Of a stretch of DNA of 26,317 bases, positions 13,621-20,639 are shown piece after piece; within the stretch, counting starts at the first letter, position 1, and every line of letters starts with the position of its first letter. Under the pieces are notes generated by a model, which saw only the letters and a program-made list of their open reading frames with translations, made no database searches and was not told the origin of the DNA. A program made the position numbers and the translations under genes. The stretch comes from a virus, in IMG/VR virus record IMGVR_UViG_3300013131_002254, positions 1 to 26,317 of that record; one strand, 5' to 3'.

Positions 13621-15534
13621 TTAGGTGCCTAAGCCTGCGGAAACTGTGCCTCTTGACCAGCTTCTGCATGACCAATAACGAGCTTTATGTTTTGGTCCGG
13701 GATTATCACAGTTGTGTCTTGCCCTAAAATTACGACGTCTATCTGGATTACTTGTCTTAATAGTTAATCCAGTAGTATCACCGAAATTCACCTTAACTAC
13801 ATTGCCTTTTTCATTCTTCGTATAAACAGCAAACTTACCTTTGCCGTCAGATGTTCTAAAAGGTTTATTCAGTTGAACTTTTCTACCACCTTTTTCTGCT
13901 TCTTGAAGTTCTGCTTCTTCACCCATTGCCCTTTTTTGACTTATTGCATATTTTCGTTGTTTGGCAGGTGACATAGACGCCAGTGAAGCATTTTTTCTAT
14001 CCCTTTCTACTGCACGGTGATAACCAGTTCTTAATCTAACTGCTTGACCCATATGTTCGTCACCGGCTTCATCGTGTCCTTTATCTCTAGCTAATTCAGC
14101 ATTCTTTGATGCTTTTTTTGCCGCACGGTCTAAAAGACGAGGTGACAATTCATCTAACTGTGCCACTTCTTCAGTCATATCAAATGTCTTAGGTGCTTTT
14201 GTTGACGTAGCAATTCTGTAATGTGCTCGTTCACCCTGATCCATGCCTCTATGTTCGTCTTTAGCAGATTCCAAATCTTTATGTGTGCTTAGTACTTTAT
14301 TAGTCGCTTTATGTACTAGAGAATAATATGTTACAGGTTTAGCCACATCCTTATCACTTACTGGATATTGTCTTAAATAACGTGTTGTAGCATTGGGTTT
14401 CTTTGATGCTTCGTCGATTTCGGTTTCTTCTTTTTTAATACTCGCCATACCTTGTTTAGCTAAGTGTTTTGCTGAAGAAAAGCCTTGTCCATATTTTCCT
14501 GCTAATGCACTTGGATTTTTCTTAGGAGGATCTGGATCAAATGGTCTATTAGGATCTAAGTGCATAGGTAACTTTTTACCGGGATTTTTAAGCATATAGG
14601 AAAGAGCAGTTTCCTTACTTGCTTCAGCAATCTCGGTTTCTTCTTTGGCCAGTCTTTCGGCTGCACGATTGATACCAGTTAAACGATTCTTGACTGCGCG
14701 TTTCAGTTCTGGCTCGGCATTTTTCATGGTGCCGTCTGGACTTGTTCTGCCTATGAGCTGCTTGTCACGACCATAGCTACCAGCTGCCTTGCTAACATAA
14801 CTGGCTAGTGTCTTTCTTTGTAATTCATCAATCTGTTCGGCATCTTCTTTAACAACATAACTAACAGTCTGCATACCTGAGGTAGGATGAGTAAATGTCT
14901 TTTTCATGACCTTGCCGCCATGCTTTTTAGCATGAGCGAAGGCATCTTCCTTTTTACCAAACTCATTCTTAGGTGGTTTGATCATAGGAGATGCTTCAGC
15001 AAGATTACCTTTGTGATATGCTCTAGCCGCATCTTCGGGTGTATCATGTAAAGTAGTTTTTTGCGTAAATGCTGTAGAAGAACCACCTGCTGCATAATAC
15101 TTTTTAGTCTTGTTATGCTTTAGAATGTTGGCACCTTTGCCTTTACTGGTAGAATGCGTAAAACCAACATAAGTTCCTGTTTTACCCTTTAATACAGGAC
15201 CTTTAGTCTGATCGATGTAGGTATACTTGTCAGTATCCTTGGCTTCATCTAAATCCTCATATGATTCCGCTGCTCTTTTTAAAGCAGATGCAGTAGGTGC
15301 GCCTTTGCTACCAGGTTCACGCATGCGCTCCCCGGAACCAGCCTTGATTCTTTGTCGCTTGGCATGAATATTTGCCCATAGACCAGGACCACCCTCATTT
15401 ATCTCATCCCAGTCTTCATATTGTTCATCACCCGTAGGTTCAAAGTCTTCTTCGACTGAACCATACAAGGTATCATCTGCGCATTCATCACAACACGAAT
15501 CTAATTCTTCTCTTAGTTTAAAAAACGATTTCAT
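13621..15534 (-). CDS. Multi-module repeat protein with conserved RRRxFRARHNCDxPGPK C-terminal domain
   Basis: 637 aa from the ATG at 15534, chosen because it overlaps the upstream stop as TAATG; an in-frame start at 15594 would overlap the neighbour by 61 nt. The protein is a chain of short basic modules separated by acidic linkers of the form (I/L)xE: DLDEAKD, NLAEASP, EQIDELQ, TEIAEAS, TEIDEAS, AQLDELS, ELQEAEK. Between them lie small units such as KTGTYVGFTHSTSKG and HKATNKVLSTHKDLESA. The C-terminal ~75 residues (KGKFAVYTKNEKGNVVKVNFGD, then a Cys/Arg-rich NFRARHNCDNPGPKHKARYW) match a domain I recall from many aquatic myovirus proteins. A packaged or head-core protein cut by a prohead protease is one reading. 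Confidence 0.7.
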   Translation of the reverse strand: MKSFFKLREELDSCCDECADDTLYGSVEEDFEPTGDEQYEDWDEINEGGPGLWANIHAKRQRIKAGSGERMREPGSKGAPTASALKRAAESYEDLDEAKDTDKYTYIDQTKGPVLKGKTGTYVGFTHSTSKGKGANILKHNKTKKYYAAGGSSTAFTQKTTLHDTPEDAARAYHKGNLAEASPMIKPPKNEFGKKEDAFAHAKKHGGKVMKKTFTHPTSGMQTVSYVVKEDAEQIDELQRKTLASYVSKAAGSYGRDKQLIGRTSPDGTMKNAEPELKRAVKNRLTGINRAAERLAKEETEIAEASKETALSYMLKNPGKKLPMHLDPNRPFDPDPPKKNPSALAGKYGQGFSSAKHLAKQGMASIKKEETEIDEASKKPNATTRYLRQYPVSDKDVAKPVTYYSLVHKATNKVLSTHKDLESAKDEHRGMDQGERAHYRIATSTKAPKTFDMTEEVAQLDELSPRLLDRAAKKASKNAELARDKGHDEAGDEHMGQAVRLRTGYHRAVERDRKNASLASMSPAKQRKYAISQKRAMGEEAELQEAEKGGRKVQLNKPFRTSDGKGKFAVYTKNEKGNVVKVNFGDTTGLTIKTSNPDRRRNFRARHNCDNPGPKHKARYWSCRSWSRGTVSAGLGT

Positions 15535-16142
15535 TAGTACCAAGGCCTCTCTAATCCGAAATAATTTGCCTTCCAATGTGCCTGAGCATACCAACCTTTA
15601 AGATATTGCCATTCATCTCGCATAGACCATAATTTTTTAGCAGCATCCACCCAGTCGGTGTTTAAAACTATTTGCTCAGCCTTAACTCTTTCTTCTTCTA
15701 TAAATTCTTTATTGGGACTATCCCATTCCAAATGTAATACTTCTAATGCAATTTGATTGTCGCAATAATCTATATCCAAATCCAATCCCCATTTTTGTTT
15801 GCTGGTCAATAACCAACCTACTCGATGGTTTTCTTGACGATGTTTCTCAATTTGTTTTTTTGCATCACCGTCAAAACTACAGCGATACATTGCACAACTA
15901 TGATCTATGGTAATATTCTCATGCTGGACACTGATCCATGGCTGGAAAATACCAGGATGGTCTGCAGTATATTTAACCACCTTGTAACCTTGGGCAGAAT
16001 AATACACCTGCTCAAGTCTTGTTAATTCGTAACCATCTTTATCAAAAAAATCTACTGCTCTAGAATCGGCAAAATGAATATTATCTATTTCTACATCAAC
16101 GATAGGCTTCTCGAGAAAGTCTATCTTAGCTATCGTGAACAT
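15534..16142 (-). CDS. Conserved hypothetical phage protein (202 aa)
   Basis: 202 aa, rich in Trp, Tyr and His, mixed alpha/beta, no signal peptide. Segments include YYSAQGYKVVKYTADHPGIFQPW, DHSCAMYRCSFDGD, HRVGWLLTSKQKWGLDLDIDY and an aromatic C-terminus (LKGWYAQAHWKANYFGLERPW). The Tyr/Trp-rich ending suggests a packed globular protein. I do not recognise the family. It overlaps both neighbours by one base in TAATG arrangements, placing it in the late operon that starts near 19836. A virion or assembly role is likely by position only. Confidence 0.62.
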   Translation of the reverse strand: MFTIAKIDFLEKPIVDVEIDNIHFADSRAVDFFDKDGYELTRLEQVYYSAQGYKVVKYTADHPGIFQPWISVQHENITIDHSCAMYRCSFDGDAKKQIEKHRQENHRVGWLLTSKQKWGLDLDIDYCDNQIALEVLHLEWDSPNKEFIEEERVKAEQIVLNTDWVDAAKKLWSMRDEWQYLKGWYAQAHWKANYFGLERPWY

Positions 16143-16567
16143 TACATTGTGCGGTCTTTATTATCTATTGGACCATCTGTTAACCACAACTTACATGTTC
16201 TGGTGCCAGCACATTTAAAGTGCAGAATATTGCAGTAACCAAGATCAGCTTTTTCAGCAGTCGCCATGGCATCTGCAGATTTTTCCTTACCCTGCATTCC
16301 TACTTCAATACACTTACGCATTTTATCAGAAATATCAAATGCAGCACAATTGCCGCAGGTCATAGTCTTGGCATTTTCTACACTGATGCCCCAGACTTTA
16401 GCTATCTTGTTCCAATGTTCACCTGGCTCATTGGGATTAGCAGGACCATATAGATATTCGTCAATGGCATGTTGTCTATTCTTGACGTTCTCATGCAAAT
16501 CCATTGTAGCTACTGGACAAGTAGCCTCATACAATTCTGCTCTCAGTGAATTAAATTTTTTCATCAC
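16142..16567 (-). CDS. Cys-rich metal-binding phage protein
   Basis: 141 aa. After CPVATMDLHENVKNRQHAID, a pattern I recall from several phage proteins, six further Cys appear in the C-terminal half: CGNCAAFD, RKCIEVG, LGYCNILHFKC and TRTCKLW. This CxxC..C...C....C....C spacing suggests a bound Zn or Fe-S cluster. The N-terminal part contains WNKIAKVWGISVENAKT. No enzymatic motif; family function unknown to me. It overlaps the PCD-like gene by 17 nt and sits in the late operon. A small redox or structural metalloprotein packaged in or assembled on the virion is possible but not shown. Confidence 0.7.
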   Translation of the reverse strand: MMKKFNSLRAELYEATCPVATMDLHENVKNRQHAIDEYLYGPANPNEPGEHWNKIAKVWGISVENAKTMTCGNCAAFDISDKMRKCIEVGMQGKEKSADAMATAEKADLGYCNILHFKCAGTRTCKLWLTDGPIDNKDRTM

Positions 16568-16952
16568 CGAAAATACCTTTTGTTCTTTCTATTTGAACAT
16601 CATTAGCTTTGGCATAATCATCAATTGCCTTTGCCAGTTTAAAATCCAGTATTGTCAATCCATTAACATCTGAGGTAGTAGTTTTTACTGTCACCTCAGT
16701 TACATCTTGTTTAATAAGAGCAAAGTGATCTAGTTCTTCGCTTTTATCATTAATGAACTTAATGAAATCTACGGCCAATCTATGATCTTTAGCTATAAAT
16801 TTTGCCTGAAGATATCTGTGATCAAACATCTCCCAACCAGGAACAATGGATGCTCGCATATCATCCAGTTCTTTATTAGGTGGTACTCGTTCTTCAGCGT
16901 CGTTTAATCTAAACTCACCTTCTAAGATATAATTACGAAAATTTATTTTCAT
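16551..16952 (-). CDS. Pterin-4a-carbinolamine dehydratase (DCoH)-like protein
   Basis: 133 aa. Residues 40-112 follow the DCoH fold: FDHRYLQAKFIAKDHRLAVDFIKFINDK (strand then helix), EELDH at the catalytic loop (His76), VTEVTVKTTTSDVNGLTILDFKLAKAID (strand, then the conserved G-L-T-x-D-x-x-L-A helix). The usual active-site HH or HN pair appears as His-Phe, so the second catalytic residue is changed and dehydratase activity is doubtful. PCD-like proteins have been reported from aquatic phages. Here it lies among virion genes (ATGA overlap with the DUF5824-type gene), so a structural reuse of the fold is possible. An N-terminal ~35 aa extension precedes the fold. Confidence 0.68.
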   Translation of the reverse strand: MKINFRNYILEGEFRLNDAEERVPPNKELDDMRASIVPGWEMFDHRYLQAKFIAKDHRLAVDFIKFINDKSEELDHFALIKQDVTEVTVKTTTSDVNGLTILDFKLAKAIDDYAKANDVQIERTKGIFGDEKI

Positions 16953-17950
16953 CTTCTCGCAAGTCTTTTCTTTTCAAGTTCTCGTACTCTTGGCAACATC
17001 TTCACTGCCAGATTAGCTTGTAGAGCTGCCATTCTATTTACTTGCCCTTCAATTTGATCCCTTTCCTGCGCAGATAGTTGAGATTTATCTCTGCCTCTAA
17101 GGAATCTATTCATTAATGCTCTGCGGGCTGCTTTGTGCGCTCTGGTCTGCAGAGTCTTAACATCAGATGCTCTGCGTAATTTTATCATCTTGGCAACATC
17201 TCTACGAGTAGATGTTCTTGCAAATCTCATTCTACGTTGTATTCTGGACATAGCTGAGATTTTTTCATCAATTACCTCCGGATCATTTCCCTCGAATTCT
17301 ACTTCATCATCGTTATAAAGTTCAACGATATCATGCCATTCTAAACTGTTTGCCATATTATCAAGTTGATCTTCTGATATTTCTTCTTTTACAAAAGACT
17401 TGAAGGATAAATTTTCTTCTCTTAAATCTTTATCTGCAGTGTGATAAGTCTTACCTTTCATTATATAAGAATTTACTCTGGCCAGACCCCATTGTGTGGG
17501 AGTTGTACCTGGTCTATGAGATGTTCTCCAGGCTGCTACACCGCGCTTGAATACTTTTCTGAGAGTACCAATTGATACTCCAGACTTATCTGCTTTGTTT
17601 CTGAGTGCAGCTTCGGATGATTCATCTAACATTTCGCCTTCCTTTTCAACTGATTCGTCAGCTTCTCCTGCGCCCTTAGGTGCATGTGCATAAGGCTCAT
17701 CTGCTAAAGTTAAATCCTCATCTTTAGCATTTTTAATCATCTCACCGACATGCCCTTTCATATAAGGTTCATGTTCATCTATCGCATTTAATGCCTTTAG
17801 TGCAGAATGTGCATTGGTATAATGCTGAGTAAAATCATGAATGTGTTGCTCGGTTCCTTCTGTGCGAGATGCCTTCAGAACACCAAGATAATTGTCGGTT
17901 GCCTGAATAGCTGCTCTTAATAATTCGTGATCTACATGTACTTTATTCAT
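16949..17950 (-). CDS. DUF5824-type phage protein with a basic helical C-terminal domain
   Basis: 333 aa. The first ~75 residues are His-rich and helical. The segment ALRNKADKSGVSIGTLRKVFKRG, with AWRTSHRPGTTPTQWGLARVNSYIMKG, is what I recognise as the DUF5824 motif of phage proteins. An acidic linker (EEISEDQLDN to DPEVIDEKIS) leads to a strongly basic helix-rich C-terminus (SRIQRRMRFARTSTRRDVAKMI to ELEKKRLARR), a style found in many T4-like phage proteins. EMLDESSEA before the DUF and VIDEKIS after the acidic stretch fit (I/L)xE cleavage-like motifs. Overlaps Dps by 4 nt (ATGA). Function unknown; likely virion/head related. Confidence 0.72.
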   Translation of the reverse strand: MNKVHVDHELLRAAIQATDNYLGVLKASRTEGTEQHIHDFTQHYTNAHSALKALNAIDEHEPYMKGHVGEMIKNAKDEDLTLADEPYAHAPKGAGEADESVEKEGEMLDESSEAALRNKADKSGVSIGTLRKVFKRGVAAWRTSHRPGTTPTQWGLARVNSYIMKGKTYHTADKDLREENLSFKSFVKEEISEDQLDNMANSLEWHDIVELYNDDEVEFEGNDPEVIDEKISAMSRIQRRMRFARTSTRRDVAKMIKLRRASDVKTLQTRAHKAARRALMNRFLRGRDKSQLSAQERDQIEGQVNRMAALQANLAVKMLPRVRELEKKRLARR

Positions 17951-18378
17951 TTTGCAGTGGCTCTAAGCATCCATCCATGCTTTTGATGTGTTTCAATTCT
18001 ACCCTGAAGAGAATTGGAAATACCAATTTCACCTTGTTCTTCAGCTATTTTATATGCAGTCATCAAGGATATAATAACTAAATTATTATCTGCTTCAAGA
18101 TTTACTGCCATTGTTCTTGCATCGGGTACATCTCCGTCGGGCATAATGCCTGATGCCATAGATGTTGCCCTGTGCCCTGGCGCTTTAACATCAAGTGTTC
18201 TAATTAATTCTGCAATGGTATCGGTTGCGCCCTGGGCATCTTCATAGATATCACCAAACATACCATGTAGGGAATGAAAGTGTAAACCTTCTATATTCCA
18301 ATGATAGTATTGTGCTTTTAAATAAAAATTAAAAGTGTCGCCAAGCGCTCTACTAAGTGCTTCTACTAATGGATTCAT
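17947..18378 (-). CDS. Dps-like ferritin (DNA protection/iron storage)
   Basis: 143 aa, slightly shorter than cellular Dps (~165). The Dps ferroxidase residues are all present with exact spacing: His26 (YYHWNIEG), His38 (FHSLHGMF), Asp53 and Glu57 (ATDTIAELI), the same 12/15/4 intervals as His51, His63, Asp78 and Glu82 of E. coli Dps. The HWN motif and the A-x-x-D-x-I-A-E helix are diagnostic. Dps forms a 12-mer that oxidises ferrous iron with peroxide and protects DNA; the basic N-terminal tail used for DNA binding in E. coli Dps is missing. It lies between two virion-type genes with one-base and ATGA overlaps, so it is late expressed. Confidence 0.92.
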   Translation of the reverse strand: MNPLVEALSRALGDTFNFYLKAQYYHWNIEGLHFHSLHGMFGDIYEDAQGATDTIAELIRTLDVKAPGHRATSMASGIMPDGDVPDARTMAVNLEADNNLVIISLMTAYKIAEEQGEIGISNSLQGRIETHQKHGWMLRATAK

Positions 18379-19799
18379 TATAACTCCGTATACTGTCTAA
18401 ATTGCATATGTCTAACATTCTGAGGTTTCATGGCAATACCCGCATGGACCTTGGCCAGAACTGGTTCGTTGGGTCCAGGGGGTGCCTCATAAGGGCCGAC
18501 TTTACTAATCAATTCTGTAAATTTTTTTCTTGCTTCTGGGCTGGCATCAAAATGTTTTGTCTTGTATCCACCATATTCTATTTGATTATTTGATTCCTGC
18601 AATTCTTGTTTTTGTTCTGGAGACATTAGCAAATATGGAATAATTGTTTCAGTTTTTATTCCATGCCTTTCTTTGTATGCCTTAGTATACACTGATGGCT
18701 TTGTCTTTACACCTTTATCAGTTGACCATTGTTGCATTAAACTTGGATCATCTGGATTAGCTTTTACTTTTTCTTTAGCGCGGTCTTGATTCTTCTTTAC
18801 TTCGTAGGGCGAGGCTACTCCTTTAGGAGCATTTTTCTTATTGACATCTGGATAATTTTTGAAACTTGGTCTTTGTTTTAGTGCACCGGATTTGGTTTTA
18901 TATTTTTCTTCGTTGATATCTGTTATCCAACCTTTGACTGTAGATTTATCTTCTAATTGTAGTGTAACGTAGTTTGAACCTCTGTATACTATCTCGCCTT
19001 CTACACCGTCGTTAGTCTCAACCTTTTCATTTAATTTATAGATGTGTCCCAGCACATATTGTTCTCTTAGATTCATTTCTTCTTTCATACTTAAAGGTTT
19101 ACATTTACCGTCTGTATTGCACCAGTATTCGCCTTCAGGGCATTGTATTTCGCCTTTGGGTGTCATACTTTGCATATACTTTGTTCCACCAGGTGTGCCC
19201 CAGTCGAAACGATAAGGATTTTCATAATCCTCTTTTAAAGATGATCTTACTTTATGGTAGACGTCTTCTTTATCTTTGTCGGATAATCCATGCATCATAC
19301 CTTTCTTAAATTCTTCTTTGTTACCAGCAATAGCATGAGAACGTAGCTTGGATGCAGACATTCCTTCAGCGCCCTCAGCATCTGGATCTCTGTGCCCTGC
19401 TGACACTATCTTAATGGATTTATAACTATAATGTTCTGGTTTATTGTTGTATTTGTGCAGTAGATTATGGTATTCTTCCACTCTATCAGAACCAGCAACT
19501 ACATGTAAATGATGGTAACCTTCACCATGTAGTTTCTTAGCTATGTGTATTATACTTGGAGATTCTTTGCTAGATGATCTGACACTCAGATTACTATGGT
19601 TTTTGTAGGCTTTTTTGATCAAGCCAACCTTTTCTGATGCAGATAAGGGATTCTTTTTAGCATCCTGTGAATGGGATACATAGATGTGAGGAGTACCACC
19701 GACACTTTTTGCGTGTTCAATGGTTTTGTCGAACAATTTTCTATGCCCAATTGTTGGGGGGTTCGCTCTACCCCAGGCTACTACAGCGGTTTTTTCCAT
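18378..19799 (-). CDS. TIGH-type nucleotidyltransferase fused to a virion-type C-terminal region
   Basis: 473 aa. Residues 1-165 form a nucleotidyltransferase domain: GRANPPTIGHRKLF (residues 10-23, HxGH-type as TIGH), KNPLSASEKVGLIKKAY, HLHVVAGSDRVEEYHNLL and EGMSASKLRSHA (ISSTxxR-like). This is the NMNAT/cytidylyltransferase fold; substrate is unknown. A central CPEGEYWCNTDGKCKPL Cys cluster follows, then a beta segment (VEGEIVYRGSNYVTLQLEDKSTVKGWI) common in aquatic phage virion proteins, then a basic tail. It is the first gene after the late promoter at 19829-19836 and overlaps Dps by one base. A weak ribosome site precedes the ATG. Confidence 0.82.
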   Translation of the reverse strand: MEKTAVVAWGRANPPTIGHRKLFDKTIEHAKSVGGTPHIYVSHSQDAKKNPLSASEKVGLIKKAYKNHSNLSVRSSSKESPSIIHIAKKLHGEGYHHLHVVAGSDRVEEYHNLLHKYNNKPEHYSYKSIKIVSAGHRDPDAEGAEGMSASKLRSHAIAGNKEEFKKGMMHGLSDKDKEDVYHKVRSSLKEDYENPYRFDWGTPGGTKYMQSMTPKGEIQCPEGEYWCNTDGKCKPLSMKEEMNLREQYVLGHIYKLNEKVETNDGVEGEIVYRGSNYVTLQLEDKSTVKGWITDINEEKYKTKSGALKQRPSFKNYPDVNKKNAPKGVASPYEVKKNQDRAKEKVKANPDDPSLMQQWSTDKGVKTKPSVYTKAYKERHGIKTETIIPYLLMSPEQKQELQESNNQIEYGGYKTKHFDASPEARKKFTELISKVGPYEAPPGPNEPVLAKVHAGIAMKPQNVRHMQFRQYTEL

Positions 19800-19828
19800 T
19801 AGAATATAGTCTTGTTACAAGTATCATT

Positions 19829-19836
19829 TATTTATA
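19829..19836 (-). promoter_or_regulatory. T4-type late promoter upstream of the nucleotidyltransferase fusion gene
   Basis: Minus-strand exact TATAAATA in the gap after the frameshifted gene, ending 29 nt before the ATG at 19799. It would drive the block down to the 637-aa gene. Confidence 0.65.
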
Positions 19837-19852
19837 AAATATAATATTTTGG

Positions 19853-20101
19853 TTATAAAATTCTCTCTATAATTATACTATAACCTGTTGTATTGCTAGA
19901 ATTGTTAGATACTATGAAGGTTACTCGATATACTTTTTCTGCGTTTTTATCAACAATAGTCGCAATAACCATATCACCACGATTGTCTAGTCCGTGGGCA
20001 GAATATAAACTTGTGAAAGAATTTATTAAAGCACCACCGTTTTGTGCGCCTAAGGTACCTGCACCATTAACATATCCAGATATGGTCCAGCCAAAGATAT
20101 C
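19853..20101 (-). other. Frame -1 continuation of the structural gene (no start codon of its own)
   Basis: The region after the stop at 20050 is open in the -1 frame from just after a TAA (20104-20102) to TAA at 19853-19855. It encodes about 82 residues that look like a phage beta domain: WTISGYVNGAGTLGAQNGG, LYSAHGLDNRGDMVIATIV, KVYRVTFIVSNNSS, and an ending TGYSIIIERIL. The only ATG in this frame is deep inside (GDM), so it is not a separate gene of sensible size. It is best read as the C-terminal part of the upstream ORF, separated by a frameshift. Overlap between the two frames is about 50 nt (20053-20101). Confidence 0.7.
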
Positions 20102-20595
20102 TTACTGATCCATTGCTCTAAAAACTGCACCTTTTTAATAACCGAAGATAACTTTGGATCTATGTCTAAAGCTTCTGGTTGTTGGTAGGAGTTTTCGTTG
20201 AGCTTAATTGCTCTTGCTGCTCTTTCTGCAAGGGACTCGGTTCTGGTTTCTGATACTTCTGCGGGTTCAATTTGCTCGGAGGCATTTTCGGGCTCTTGTG
20301 GCGAATCCAGGTCATTTACTTCCTCCGTAGTTTGAGACAAAAATTCCTCCAGCTCATCAAGAGAAGGAGGCATGGGAAAATCTGGTTGATTCTTTATTGT
20401 CTGCACTTCAGTCTTTACTTGCTGCAGTGCTTCTTGTAGATCCTTAATCCAATTTGATCTTGCAGATTGTTTTATACTCTGTTCAAATTCCTTTTGTCTA
20501 TTTACTTCTTCAACTATAGAAGGATCGATATCTTGTCCAAATGTTTTGGATAAGTTAATCAAAAGTTCTTTTTCTTTGATGTTTTTTATAGACAT
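20050..20595 (-). CDS. Virion protein, apparent N-terminal part of a frameshifted gene
   Basis: 181 aa in this frame. Residues 1-100 are helical and acidic (KEKELLINLSKTFGQDIDPSIVEE, KDLQEALQQVKTEVQTIKN); the region 90-130 is Pro/Glu-rich and looks disordered. A coiled-coil-like end (SSVIKKVQFLEQWISKISLAGP) should lead into a beta domain, but the frame instead runs through 12 unlikely residues (YLDMLMVQVP type) to TAG at 20050. The expected beta domain lies in the -1 frame (19853-20101). Together they would give a protein of about 245-260 aa, with the style of a neck or fibre-base protein. Whether the break is real, programmed or an assembly error cannot be told here. Confidence 0.72.
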   Translation of the reverse strand: MSIKNIKEKELLINLSKTFGQDIDPSIVEEVNRQKEFEQSIKQSARSNWIKDLQEALQQVKTEVQTIKNQPDFPMPPSLDELEEFLSQTTEEVNDLDSPQEPENASEQIEPAEVSETRTESLAERAARAIKLNENSYQQPEALDIDPKLSSVIKKVQFLEQWISKISLAGPYLDMLMVQVP

Positions 20596-20639
20596 AGTAT
20601 TGACACGGTGTTATACTTCTCTATGTAGCCTAATAATAA

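Noticed and set aside
15534-15594. Upstream in-frame extension of the 637-aa protein
   Set aside because: It would overlap the 202-aa gene by 61 nt, while the ATG at 15534 gives the TAATG overlap common here.
19893-20108. Plus-strand 71-aa ORF opposite the frameshifted gene
   Set aside because: It mirrors the minus-strand beta-domain coding and shows no ribosome site or recognisable family.
20119-20125. GTTTTTA as a -1 slippery site for the frameshifted virion gene
   Set aside because: Slipping there leads to a TAA in the -1 frame at 20104-20102, before the open region, so it cannot join the two halves.
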